A stretch of DNA of 39,669 nucleotides, taken from the NCBI GenBank assembly GCA_949294335.1, contig CASFGO010000011.1, positions 1 to 39,669 on the forward strand, written 5' to 3'. The position numbers and the translations under genes were made by a program. Positions 23,971-32,951 of this stretch are shown here, in pieces. Positions within the stretch are counted from its first letter, which is position 1. Every line of letters starts with the position of its first letter. The notes under the pieces were generated by a model. The model had not been told where the DNA came from, did not search any database, and was given only the letters and a program-made list of their open reading frames with translations. The stretch is from an uncultured bacterium (lineage in GTDB: Bacteria; Cyanobacteriota; Vampirovibrionia; Gastranaerophilales; Gastranaerophilaceae).

Positions 23971-25063
23971 TGACTTCCTCTTTAAGAAAACTTTTTATAA
24001 TATTTGTCTGAGTTTCATATTCAAGCAAAAATGCATCGTGTCCGCAAGGCGACTCTATCTCACAGAATGATACATCTTTTTTGTTTTTCATTAATGCATT
24101 ACATAATTCTTTCGATTGTGCTGTTGGAAATAACCAATCAGAAGAGAATGACATAATCAGATATTTTGCATGTGTATTTTTAAACGCTTCTTCTAATGAA
24201 CCATATTTTGCTTCAATATCAAAATAATCAACAGCTTTTGTTATATAAAGATAACTATTTGCATCAAATCTATCTACAAAAATCTTACCTTGATGCGCAA
24301 GATAACTTTCGACCTCAAAATCTATATCAAAACTAAAGTCGGGGCTATCTTTATCTTGAAATCTTCTTGCAAATTTACTATGCATAGCTTCTTCACAAAG
24401 ATAAGTAATATGTCCAACCATTCTTGCAATCGCTAAACCTTTATCAGGCTTTTCTCCGTGATAATAATTCCCATTATTCCAGTTAGGATCTGAGAGGATA
24501 GCGTTTCTTCCGACAGCATTAAATGCAATACTTTGAGCAGATAGTTTTGGAGTCGATGCAATAATAATTACATGGCTTACCATTTCATCATATGATAAAG
24601 CCCATTCCATTGCTTGCATTCCGCCCATTGAACCACCTGCAACGCAAAGTTTTTTTACCCCAAGAAAATCAATCAGTTTTTTCTGAACTTTTACAACATC
24701 CTCAATAGTTATAACAGGAAAATCTAAGCCGTATTCTCTTCCTGTATCAGGATTTATTGATGAAGGGCCTGTTGTACCCTTACAGCCACCTAACATATTA
24801 GAACAAATAACAAAATATTTATCCGTATCAAATGCTTTACCGGAACCTACCATATCATCCCACCAACCGGGTTTACTATCGCCTTCATGATAACCTGCAG
24901 CATGAGCATCGCCCGTTAGAGCATGCAAAAGTAATATTGCGTTATCTTTAGTTCCGTTAAGCTCACCATATGTTTCATAAGCAACTTCAACTTCTTTTAG
25001 TTCCCTACCAGATTCTAATTTTATTGTTTCATTAATTTTATAATATTTTGTTTCTACTATCAT
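23963..25063 (-). CDS. metX: homoserine O-acetyltransferase
   Basis: A 366-residue alpha/beta hydrolase that acylates homoserine for methionine synthesis. [14 protein letters not shown] forms the oxyanion region, and the nucleophile elbow is [13 protein letters not shown] (Ser145). [13 protein letters not shown] is the family's substrate loop. The C-terminal catalytic Asp and His lie in SFSSDWLFP and CGHDAFL. Acetyl versus succinyl specificity cannot be read with certainty; the adjacent O-acetylhomoserine sulfhydrylase favours acetyl. It starts two bases after metY stops and overlaps metW at its end. Confidence 0.94.
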   Translation of the reverse strand: MIVETKYYKINETIKLESGRELKEVEVAYETYGELNGTKDNAILLLHALTGDAHAAGYHEGDSKPGWWDDMVGSGKAFDTDKYFVICSNMLGGCKGTTGPSSINPDTGREYGLDFPVITIEDVVKVQKKLIDFLGVKKLCVAGGSMGGMQAMEWALSYDEMVSHVIIIASTPKLSAQSIAFNAVGRNAILSDPNWNNGNYYHGEKPDKGLAIARMVGHITYLCEEAMHSKFARRFQDKDSPDFSFDIDFEVESYLAHQGKIFVDRFDANSYLYITKAVDYFDIEAKYGSLEEAFKNTHAKYLIMSFSSDWLFPTAQSKELCNALMKNKKDVSFCEIESPCGHDAFLLEYETQTNIIKSFLKEEVNE

Positions 25064-25065
25064 TT

Positions 25066-26340
25066 TTATCCCTGAGAAAGTTTTATTGCATTTTCTATAT
25101 CTTCAATTAGATCATTAACATCTTCAAGCCCAACAGACAATCTCATAAAGTCATCACCAACCCCACAAGCTTTTAGTTGCTCTTCTGATAATTGTCTATG
25201 AGTTGTTAGATAAGGATAAGTTATTATACTTCTGCTATCACCTATATTTGTTGTATGAATTGGTATAGTCAATGAATTTATAAATTTTTCTCCAGCTTTT
25301 GCCCCACCTTTTAAGCCAAAACCTATTATTGATGAGCAACCTTTAGGAGTGTATTTTTGAGCCAAATCATAATATTGATTAGATTTCAATCCTGGATAAT
25401 TTACCCAATTAATACAAGGATGATTTTCTAAATATTCTGCGATTTTTAAGGCTGATTCACAATGTCTTTGCATTCTTAAGCTCAATGTTTCTAGTCCAAT
25501 TAATGTCATATAAGAATTAAATGGACTAGGGCAAGAACCATAATCTCTTAAAATTTGAGCTCTAGCTTTTACAATATATGCAGCTTTTCCAAATTGTTTT
25601 GTATAAACAATCCCATGATATGATTCATCAGGTTCAGTTAATTCAGGAAACTTGCCTGATTTTTCCCAATCAAAATTACCCGAATCAATAATTGCACCAC
25701 CCATTGCATTTCCGTGTCCTGAAATGTATTTTGTAGTTGAGTGAACAACAATATCAGCACCCCATTTGATTGGGTTACACAAATATGGTGATGGAATAGT
25801 ATTATCAACAATCAATGGAATATTATATTTATGAGCTAAATTTGCAATAGCTTCTATATCTATAACATTCAATGCCGGATTACTTAATAACTCAATAAAA
25901 ATACATCGAGTTTTCTCTGTTATTTCACGCTCAAAATCTTCAACATGTTCACCTTTTGCAAACTTAAAATTTATACCTAATTTTTTCAATGAAAAACTAA
26001 ATAAATTACAAGTTCCACCGTACAATGTTGATGCCGCAACAACTTCATCTCCTGCTTGTGCAATATTTAAAATGGCGCAAGTTGTAGCCGCTTGGCCAGA
26101 AGATAAAGCTAAAGCACCTACTCCACCTTCTAATTCTGCTAATCTTGTTTCTAAAATATTATTAGTAGGATTAGAAAGTCTTGTATAAATATCACCCTCG
26201 CATTTTAAGTCAAATAAGTCTGCACCTCTTTGAACATCATCAAAATCAAATGCTGTTGTAGGATAAATCGGAACATTGATACACATGTTATGCTCTTTAG
26301 GGTTGTGTCCTGCATGCAATAACTTGGTATCAAATTTCAT
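25066..26340 (-). CDS. metY: O-acetylhomoserine sulfhydrylase
   Basis: A 424-residue PLP enzyme of the Cys/Met metabolism family. It makes homocysteine from O-acetylhomoserine and sulfide. [19 protein letters not shown] and [13 protein letters not shown] (PLP Lys204) are typical, and the internal insertion around 225-265 fits the MetY/Met17 type more than the shorter cystathionine enzymes. AGGAGG lies before the ATG. It follows the acyl ligase gene by 17 bases and precedes metX by two, giving the run ligase-metY-metX-metW. No SAM riboswitch is visible upstream. Confidence 0.94.
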   Translation of the reverse strand: MKFDTKLLHAGHNPKEHNMCINVPIYPTTAFDFDDVQRGADLFDLKCEGDIYTRLSNPTNNILETRLAELEGGVGALALSSGQAATTCAILNIAQAGDEVVAASTLYGGTCNLFSFSLKKLGINFKFAKGEHVEDFEREITEKTRCIFIELLSNPALNVIDIEAIANLAHKYNIPLIVDNTIPSPYLCNPIKWGADIVVHSTTKYISGHGNAMGGAIIDSGNFDWEKSGKFPELTEPDESYHGIVYTKQFGKAAYIVKARAQILRDYGSCPSPFNSYMTLIGLETLSLRMQRHCESALKIAEYLENHPCINWVNYPGLKSNQYYDLAQKYTPKGCSSIIGFGLKGGAKAGEKFINSLTIPIHTTNIGDSRSIITYPYLTTHRQLSEEQLKACGVGDDFMRLSVGLEDVNDLIEDIENAIKLSQG

Positions 26341-26357
26341 GTTTATCCTCCTATTAG

Positions 26358-28028
26358 TTATACTTTGACTAATTCTTTTACTTCTCTTCTTTTAACTTTT
26401 CTTGTTGCAGTTCTTGGTAAAGGTTCTTTTGATATAATCACCTGATTTGGACGTTTATATGCCGCAACCCTTAATGAAAGTTTTTTAACTTCTCCTTTAA
26501 TTATTGAATTAAGTGTTTCTTCATCATATTGTTCTACCAATTCATCTTTTGGAACAACAACAACTGCAACATCTTCTGTTCCATCTTTAGCACCAAATGT
26601 TCTTTCTATACCTAAAACACATACTTCTTTAAAATATTCACTTTGTTCTAATACAGCTTCAACTTCTTCAGGGAAAACTTTTTTACCACCAGAAAGAACA
26701 ATCATATTTTTAATTCTACCGGTAATATATACAAAACCTTTTTTGTTAATTTTAGCAATATCACCTGTATGGAACCAGCCAGCTTCATCAATAACAGATG
26801 CTGTTAATTCCGGTTGATTATGATAACCTTTCATAATAGCAGGACCTCTTAAAAGTAATTCTCCTGTTTCTTCATCAACTTTTGCTTCAAAACTCTTCAG
26901 CGGACGACCTACTGATTCAGGATCTCTAAATCGTCCTGTATTACCAGTAGCTACAGGACTTGTTTCTGTTAAACCATATAATTGATAAGTTTCAATACCT
27001 ATTCTTCTGAAGAATTTTTCAGCCTCAATATCTAATGGAGCTCCACCTGAAATAAAACCTCTAAAATGTCCACCAGCAAATTTATGAATATCTCTAAACA
27101 TAAATCTTCTTACACTTCTAAATGGTATAAACTTTGCTATTTTAAGTTTTAATTTATACAAAAATTTAGTAATAGGTGATGTATGACTTGCTTCATTTTC
27201 AATCGCAGTTTTTAGCAATTTAATAAATGCAGGAACTGCTACCATATATTGAATTTTCTTTTCATACATCATTTTCATTACATCTTTAGGTTTTAAACTT
27301 TGAGTATAATATACAGAGAATCCAAAGTTTAAGAAAGTAGAAAAACCAACTGTCATTTCAAATAAATGATTCATTGGAAGAATTGATAACAATCTTGCTT
27401 CTTTAGGAAATATTGGATTAAATGCAACTTTCAAATCATCAAGTTGAGATAAAATATTCCCAAAAGTAGTTTCTACACCTTTTGGTTTTCCTGTTGTACC
27501 AGAAGTATAAATTATAAACAATGTAGAATGCCTTGAGCGATGAACCCATTTGCAGTCATAATTCATTGGAATTGTATAAATACTTGGTAAAGTTTCATTA
27601 TATGAAGGTTCATCCATGATTATAATATGTTTTAATGAAGTAATTTCTTTTTGTAATTCAAGAGCAGTGTTAACATATTTTTTTGATACTAACATAACTG
27701 TTGGATTACAATCAGAAAGAATAGATTTAAGTTCATAAATTGTAAGCTTTATATCTAGAGGTACAGTAATTAAACCTGCAATGATAGAAGCGAAAACACA
27801 TGTTCCATATTCTGGTTTTGATTCTGATAAAATAGCAAGTTTTTCACCTTTTGGAATTTGCAAATCATTTTTTAAATGGGCTGCAATTCTTCTTGATAAT
27901 AAGCCTAACCCATTATATGTAAACTCTTTCCAACCATAAGTTGATTTCATTCCAAGTGCTATTTTATTAGCATAATCATTGGTTCTATCTTCCAGTAACG
28001 ATAATACGTTGCTAGTTCTATCTCTCAT
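26358..28028 (-). CDS. AMP-forming acyl-CoA/acyl-ACP ligase
   Basis: A 556-residue ANL-superfamily enzyme that activates a carboxylic acid, probably a fatty acid, as acyl-adenylate. The P-loop IIYTSGTTGKPKG spans 173-185. YGLTETSPV, WFHTGD and GRIKNMIVLSGGKKVFPEEVE (hinge region) follow in order. The C-terminal domain ends PRTATRKVKRRE, with Lys544 at the place of the catalytic lysine; the usual Gly before it is Arg. There is no signal peptide. GAGGAGG precedes the ATG. It is a close paralog of the next gene upstream and lies directly before metY. CoA or ACP as acceptor is unresolved. Confidence 0.9.
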   Translation of the reverse strand: MRDRTSNVLSLLEDRTNDYANKIALGMKSTYGWKEFTYNGLGLLSRRIAAHLKNDLQIPKGEKLAILSESKPEYGTCVFASIIAGLITVPLDIKLTIYELKSILSDCNPTVMLVSKKYVNTALELQKEITSLKHIIIMDEPSYNETLPSIYTIPMNYDCKWVHRSRHSTLFIIYTSGTTGKPKGVETTFGNILSQLDDLKVAFNPIFPKEARLLSILPMNHLFEMTVGFSTFLNFGFSVYYTQSLKPKDVMKMMYEKKIQYMVAVPAFIKLLKTAIENEASHTSPITKFLYKLKLKIAKFIPFRSVRRFMFRDIHKFAGGHFRGFISGGAPLDIEAEKFFRRIGIETYQLYGLTETSPVATGNTGRFRDPESVGRPLKSFEAKVDEETGELLLRGPAIMKGYHNQPELTASVIDEAGWFHTGDIAKINKKGFVYITGRIKNMIVLSGGKKVFPEEVEAVLEQSEYFKEVCVLGIERTFGAKDGTEDVAVVVVPKDELVEQYDEETLNSIIKGEVKKLSLRVAAYKRPNQVIISKEPLPRTATRKVKRREVKELVKV

Positions 28029-28106
28029 CTTACCTCCTCATATAATTCCAATTCATTGTATATATTATATCAAACATAATTTTTTTTAAGAAAATATTTA
28101 CATAAA

Positions 28107-28137
28107 TTAAAGCATTTAGAAAATCTAAATGCTTTAA
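28107..28137 (-). terminator. hairpin between the paralogous ligase genes
   Basis: TTAAAGCATTTAGA and TCTAAATGCTTTAA form a perfect 14-bp stem around AAA, six bases after the stop of the upstream ligase on the minus strand. The following AT-rich tail has few consecutive T. It probably ends or tunes read-through from the first ligase into the second. Confidence 0.6.
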
Positions 28138-28142
28138 ATATA

Positions 28143-29816
28143 TTATGCTTTAATTAATTGTTTAATTTCATTACGTTTCAACTTTCTTGTTGATGTTTTA
28201 GGTAAAGCTTGCTTTGACACTACAATATTAATAGGTCTTTTATATGGAGTTAATTGTGTACAAAGTCTTTTAACCTCATCTTTTATTAACTTATTTAGAG
28301 TTTCATCATCATACTTATTAATTAACTCTTCTTTTGGTACAATAACAGCCCCAATATCTTCTGTTCCATCCTTAGCACCAAAACTTCGAGAAACTCCTAT
28401 AATACATACTTCAGCAAAGTAATCACTTTTTTCTAATACGGCTTCAACTTCTTCCGGAAATACTTTTTTACCACCAGATAATACAATCATATTTTTTATT
28501 CTACCTGTAATATAAATATGACCATTTTTATGAATTTTAGCAATATCTCCTGTATGCAACCAACCATCACTATCAATTACTGAAGATGTCAAATCCGGTT
28601 GATTGTGATAACCTTTCATAACAGCAGGACCTCTTAATTGCAACTCCCCTGTTTCTTTATCAATTCTAGTCTCAAAACTTTTTAATGGTGCTCCAACTGA
28701 TGCCATATCTCTAAATCTATTTGTATTAACAGAAACAACAGGACTTGTTTCTGATAAACCATAGCCTTGATATACAGAAATACCTATCCTATCAAAGAAT
28801 TTCCCAACTTCTACATCCAATGGTGCACCACCTGATATACATCCTAGAAAACTACCACCAAAATTTTGATGAATAGGTTTAAATAAGATTTTCTTTATCC
28901 TCTTTGATGGAATAAATTTTGCAATATGATACATTGTATTAAAAATTGTTTGAGGCAATTTAGATTTATTTTTGATCTCAGCTTCTATTGCATTTTTTAA
29001 TAATTTTAAAAATGCAGGAACAACTATCATAAACTCAATCTTTTTATCCCTCATTGTACTCAATATATCTTTAGGTTTAAGACTCTGCGTGTAATATACT
29101 GAAAAACCAAAATTTAGAAAAGTACAAAAACCAACCGTCATCTCAAATAAATGATTCATTGGCAAAATTGATAAAATTCTTACATCATCCAATGGCAAAA
29201 TTTTATCTAATGCATATTTTAAATCTTTCAACTGAGATAACATATTACCAAAAGATATTTCTACACCTTTTGGAGCACCAGTAGTCCCAGAAGTATAAAT
29301 AATAAATAATGTAGATTTTTTTGATCGATGAACCCATTTTGAAAAATAATTATTAGGTATTGTATAAATACTTGGATATTGTTGGTTATATGAAGGCTCA
29401 TCCATTATAATTATATGTTTTAATGTTGGTAAATCCTTTTGAAGTTCAATAGCCATTTCTAAATAATGATAAGAAACCAAAATAACTGAAGGCTCACAAT
29501 CTGATAAAATAGATAAAAGCTCATATTTAGTTAGCTTAATATCTAAAGGAACAGTTACTAAACCTGCAATAATAGAGGCAAAAACACAAGTTCCATACTC
29601 GGGTTTCGATTCGGATAAAATTGCTAATTTTTCACCTTTTTTTATACCTAAATCATTCATCAAATATGATGCTAACCTACGAGATGTAACCCCTAAACCT
29701 TGATATGTAAATTCCTTCCACCCATAATAAGTTTTGATTCCTAATGCAATCTTATTTGCGTAATCATTTGTTTTATCTTCTAATAGTGATAAAACATTAC
29801 TTTTTCGATCTCTCAT
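28143..29816 (-). CDS. AMP-forming acyl-CoA/acyl-ACP ligase, paralog
   Basis: A protein of about 557 residues, alignable end to end with its neighbour at 26358-28028 and clearly a tandem duplicate. It has the same motifs: IIYTSGTTGAPKG, YGLSETSPV, WLHTGD, GRIKNMIVLSGGKK and a C-terminal PKTSTRKLKRNE with the catalytic-position Lys. A longer frame would start 21 bases upstream, but GGAGG sits directly before ATG 29816 and the neighbour starts with the same MRDR. Differences cluster in the region 260-310 (IEFMIVVPAFLKLLKNAIE and after), which lines the acyl pocket in relatives, so chain preference may differ. The divergent promoter region to hom lies upstream. Confidence 0.9.
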   Translation of the reverse strand: MRDRKSNVLSLLEDKTNDYANKIALGIKTYYGWKEFTYQGLGVTSRRLASYLMNDLGIKKGEKLAILSESKPEYGTCVFASIIAGLVTVPLDIKLTKYELLSILSDCEPSVILVSYHYLEMAIELQKDLPTLKHIIIMDEPSYNQQYPSIYTIPNNYFSKWVHRSKKSTLFIIYTSGTTGAPKGVEISFGNMLSQLKDLKYALDKILPLDDVRILSILPMNHLFEMTVGFCTFLNFGFSVYYTQSLKPKDILSTMRDKKIEFMIVVPAFLKLLKNAIEAEIKNKSKLPQTIFNTMYHIAKFIPSKRIKKILFKPIHQNFGGSFLGCISGGAPLDVEVGKFFDRIGISVYQGYGLSETSPVVSVNTNRFRDMASVGAPLKSFETRIDKETGELQLRGPAVMKGYHNQPDLTSSVIDSDGWLHTGDIAKIHKNGHIYITGRIKNMIVLSGGKKVFPEEVEAVLEKSDYFAEVCIIGVSRSFGAKDGTEDIGAVIVPKEELINKYDDETLNKLIKDEVKRLCTQLTPYKRPINIVVSKQALPKTSTRKLKRNEIKQLIKA

Positions 29817-29863
29817 ACTTCCTCCAAACACCAACAAAAGTATTATATCAAATTTTTTGTTTG

Positions 29864-29892
29864 TTGCATATACCTAATAATATGTTTATAGT
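29864..29892 (+). promoter_or_regulatory. putative hom promoter
   Basis: TTGCAT (29864-29869), a 17-base spacer and TATAGT (29887-29892). The predicted leader is about 33 bases and contains AGAGG before the hom ATG. No leader peptide or riboswitch is visible. Confidence 0.5.
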
Positions 29893-29931
29893 ATGATAGA
29901 ACAATAAGTATTTATACAGAGGATAGAATAA

Positions 29932-31188
29932 ATGAAAAAAATTAAAATAGGTATGTTAGGTTTAGGAACCGTTGGTTCCGGAGTTTTTAAAACATTAAAA
30001 AAATTTAATAATGTTGAAATAGTAAAAATTTGTGTAAAAGACATTAACAGACCTAGAAATATAGATGGTCTTGATAACAATATTCTAACGACAGATGCAT
30101 ACTCTATAATAAATAACCCTGAAATTGATATATTTGTAGAAGTAATTGGAGGAGTTAATCCTGCATGGGAATATATATCAGAAGCAATTAAATCAGGAAA
30201 ACACATTGTAACAGCTAATAAAGAATTACTTGCCAAAAAAGGTAAAGAACTTTTTGAATTAGCAGAAAAGCACAATAAAGTTGTACTATATGAAGCAGCA
30301 ATTGCAGGTGGTATACCATTAATTATGCCATTAAAAACAATTATGGCTGGTAATGATATAACCAAAATACAAGCAATTTTAAATGGAACAACTAATTATA
30401 TACTTACCAAAATGGATGTTGATGGAGCATCATACGAAGATGTTCTAAAAGAAGCTCAAGAGCTTGGATATGCAGAAACAGATCCGACAGGAGATGTTGA
30501 AGGATTTGATGCAGCATACAAAATAACAACCCTTGCAACAATCGCCTTTAATAAAAGGGTTGATATAAATAAAGTTTATAGAGAAGGTATCTCGAAAGTA
30601 AGAGCAGAAGATATGCTTCAAGCGAATGAATTAGGTTATAAAATTAAATTAATTGCAAATGCCTCAATTAACAAAGCTGGAGAAGTCGATGTAAGAGTTC
30701 ATCCTACATTAGTTTCTAAAAACTCAACACTAGCTCACATCGACTATGTAACAAATGCTGTTGGAATGACAGGTTTCCCTATTGGGGATATTTTACTATC
30801 AGGTCCAGGAGCAGGTGAATTTCCAACCGCAAGTTCAGTAATTGGGGACATCTTAAACATTGCTGCGGAAATTGATAAAACAGATTATCCTTTACCAATG
30901 ATGAGATGTCATCATTCTCAAGATGCTACAATGATTCCTATCTCTGAAACATACAATAAGTATTATCTTTCAATTACAGCTCCTAATAATACTGGAGTTA
31001 TTGGCAAAATTGGTTCAATTTGTGCGGATAAAAATATTAGCTTATCAAGCATAATTCAAAAAGGTGTATCGGACAATAACACTGCAGATATAACAGTAAT
31101 AACTGAATTATGTAAGGAAGCAGATATTCAAAATGCAATATCAGAATTAAAAGATTGCAAGGTTAATAGTTTAATAAGAGTAATGTAG
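29932..31188 (+). CDS. hom: homoserine dehydrogenase
   Basis: A 418-residue NAD(P)-dependent enzyme that reduces aspartate semialdehyde to homoserine, the branch point for threonine and methionine. The Rossmann motif is GLGTVGSGVFK near residues 8-18. The catalytic core has VTANKELLAKKG, AAIAGGIP, NGTTNYIL and DPTGDVEGFDAAYK. A C-terminal ACT domain (about 345-418: SITAPNNTGVIGKIGSI) suggests allosteric control by an amino acid, classically threonine. It is not fused to aspartokinase. AGAGG lies ten bases upstream. thrC follows after 12 bases. Confidence 0.96.
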   Translation: MKKIKIGMLGLGTVGSGVFKTLKKFNNVEIVKICVKDINRPRNIDGLDNNILTTDAYSIINNPEIDIFVEVIGGVNPAWEYISEAIKSGKHIVTANKELLAKKGKELFELAEKHNKVVLYEAAIAGGIPLIMPLKTIMAGNDITKIQAILNGTTNYILTKMDVDGASYEDVLKEAQELGYAETDPTGDVEGFDAAYKITTLATIAFNKRVDINKVYREGISKVRAEDMLQANELGYKIKLIANASINKAGEVDVRVHPTLVSKNSTLAHIDYVTNAVGMTGFPIGDILLSGPGAGEFPTASSVIGDILNIAAEIDKTDYPLPMMRCHHSQDATMIPISETYNKYYLSITAPNNTGVIGKIGSICADKNISLSSIIQKGVSDNNTADITVITELCKEADIQNAISELKDCKVNSLIRVM

Positions 31189-31200
31189 AAAGAGGAAGTT

Positions 31201-32259
31201 ATGTATTATCAAGGATTAATTAATAGATACAAAGAATATTTACCTGTTACAGATACAACACCAATAGTTACTTTAAATGAAGGTAATACTCCTTTAATAA
31301 AAGCTGATAATCTTGCAAAAAAAATTGGATTAGATGCAAATGTTTATTTAAAATTTGATGGTTGCAATCCAACTGGAAGTTTTAAAGATAGAGGAATGAC
31401 AATGGCTGTAACCAAAGCTAAAGAAGCAGGTTCAAAAGCTATTATTTGTGCCTCTACAGGTAATACGTCTGCTTCAGCTGCAGCTTATGGAGCAAAGGCA
31501 GGTTTAAGAACTCTTGTATTAATTCCTGATGGATATATTGCTCTAGGAAAACTTTCTCAAGCAATGATGTATGGAGCTGAAATTATTGCAATTCAAGGTA
31601 ATTTTGATAAAGCATTAGAATTAGTAAGAGAAATTTCTACTAAATATCCAATTACACTTGTAAATTCAGTAAATCCATATAGAATCGAAGGTCAAAAAAC
31701 TGCAGCATTTGAAATATGTGATGATTTAGGAAAAGCTCCTGATTATCATTTTATCCCAGTTGGAAACGCAGGCAATATAACAGCTTATTGGAAAGGTTAT
31801 ACAGAATTTTATAAATTAGGAAAAATTAAAGCATTACCTCAAATGATGGGGTATGAAGCAGAAGGAGCTGCTGCTATTGTAAAAAACCAAAGAATTATGA
31901 ATCCTGAAACATTAGCTACAGCAATAAGAATAGGTAATCCTGCAAGTTGGGATAAAGCTGTTGCAGCAAGAGATGAAAGTAATGGTTTAATTGGTTGCGT
32001 AACAGATGAAAAAATTGTCGATGCATATAAATTATTAGCTTCTTGTGAAGGTATTTTTGCAGAACCTGCAAGTGCAGCTTCTGTTGCTGGTTTAATTCAA
32101 GCACATCATAGAGGACTTATTAAAGAAGGTTCTGATATAGTTTGTGTATTAACAGGAAATGGACTAAAAGACCCTGATAATGCTATTAAATATGCTAATG
32201 CCGAAGTTCAAAAAACTACAGCCGAAATGGATGATGTTCTAAAATTAATTGGTGTATAA
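31201..32259 (+). CDS. thrC: threonine synthase
   Basis: A 352-residue fold-type II PLP enzyme that converts O-phosphohomoserine to threonine. The PLP lysine lies in [30 protein letters not shown] binds the cofactor phosphate, and [11 protein letters not shown] and [10 protein letters not shown] complete the family pattern. It is of the shorter bacterial/plant-like class. GAGG precedes the ATG. It stands second in the hom-thrC unit. No thrB (homoserine kinase) is in the window, so that gene must be elsewhere. Confidence 0.96.
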   Translation: MYYQGLINRYKEYLPVTDTTPIVTLNEGNTPLIKADNLAKKIGLDANVYLKFDGCNPTGSFKDRGMTMAVTKAKEAGSKAIICASTGNTSASAAAYGAKAGLRTLVLIPDGYIALGKLSQAMMYGAEIIAIQGNFDKALELVREISTKYPITLVNSVNPYRIEGQKTAAFEICDDLGKAPDYHFIPVGNAGNITAYWKGYTEFYKLGKIKALPQMMGYEAEGAAAIVKNQRIMNPETLATAIRIGNPASWDKAVAARDESNGLIGCVTDEKIVDAYKLLASCEGIFAEPASAASVAGLIQAHHRGLIKEGSDIVCVLTGNGLKDPDNAIKYANAEVQKTTAEMDDVLKLIGV

Positions 32260-32264
32260 ATTTA

Positions 32265-32897
32265 ATGGCATCAAATTTTGATTTTTTAAAAAACGTAGAT
32301 AAAAAACTGTTCGAGCTGATCGAAACAGCCGAACAGTTGTATCGTGATGAGTATTTTGATCAATGTATTGTTCAAACAAGAAAGTTTGCTGAAAATATTT
32401 GTAAAAAACTTCTTGGAGAAAAAAAGACAACAGAAAAAACTTTTGATGAAATGCTTGCAACATTATGCGATAAATCAACAGGTTCTCAACAAGAAAAAGA
32501 AATTATTGAAGACTTATATTTTATAAAAAGAGAAGGCAATAAGTCTGCTCATAATACTAATCAAGCATTACCTGCTTCAACAGCTTTAGAATGTTTACAA
32601 AGAGCATTTGAAGTAGGTATAAATTTTGCATTTTCAAGAAATCCTAATAAAACTAAATTATTAAAACTTGAATTCGATATTGAGCTTTTAATCACAGGAG
32701 AAAAAACAAAAAAAACATTGAAAGAAAAATATCTTGATGCAAAAGAAAAAAATAAATCCCCAAAAGAAGAAATTGATATTGAAATTTATTCTAATAAATC
32801 ACATAAAAAAAGGACAAAACAGAATAATAACTTGATAGGAGGGATTATCTTATTTACCCTAATTATAATATATTTATTTTGTTTTTTTATAAAATAA
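32265..32897 (+). CDS. DUF4145-like protein with C-terminal membrane anchor
   Basis: A 210-residue protein. Residues 8-125 resemble the DUF4145/HEPN-like helical domain seen at the N-terminus of some type I restriction subunits: YFDQCIVQTRKFAENICKKLL, then EEDLYFIKREGNKSAHN, with the RxxxN-x4-H style motif. A Lys/Glu-rich linker (150-185) follows. One hydrophobic helix at 189-209 (IGGIILFTLIIIYLFCFFI) ends the protein, so it is probably tail-anchored with the domain in the cytosol. It starts five bases after thrC, without its own Shine-Dalgarno site, so translation is likely coupled. The domain call is from pattern only. HEPN-type domains are often RNases or nucleotide binders, but no role is established here. 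Confidence 0.65.
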   Translation: MASNFDFLKNVDKKLFELIETAEQLYRDEYFDQCIVQTRKFAENICKKLLGEKKTTEKTFDEMLATLCDKSTGSQQEKEIIEDLYFIKREGNKSAHNTNQALPASTALECLQRAFEVGINFAFSRNPNKTKLLKLEFDIELLITGEKTKKTLKEKYLDAKEKNKSPKEEIDIEIYSNKSHKKRTKQNNNLIGGIILFTLIIIYLFCFFIK

Positions 32898-32931
32898 AAT
32901 AAGCGGTTAATCAATTAACCGCTTATTTTTT
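32897..32931. terminator. bidirectional terminator between the thr operon and the adhesin
   Basis: AATAAGCGGTTAAT and ATTAACCGCTTATT form a stem of 15 bp counting the outer A-T pair, with a very tight loop and T-rich tails on both strands (TTTTTTAT on plus, TTTATTTTAT on minus). It serves the convergent genes on both sides. Confidence 0.85.
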
Positions 32932-32951
32932 ATATAATCTAATCAATGTAA

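Noticed and set aside
26341..26357. SAM riboswitch or T-box ahead of the met or thr genes
   Set aside because: The gap before metY is only 17 bases, and the hom leader is about 33 bases with no such structure.
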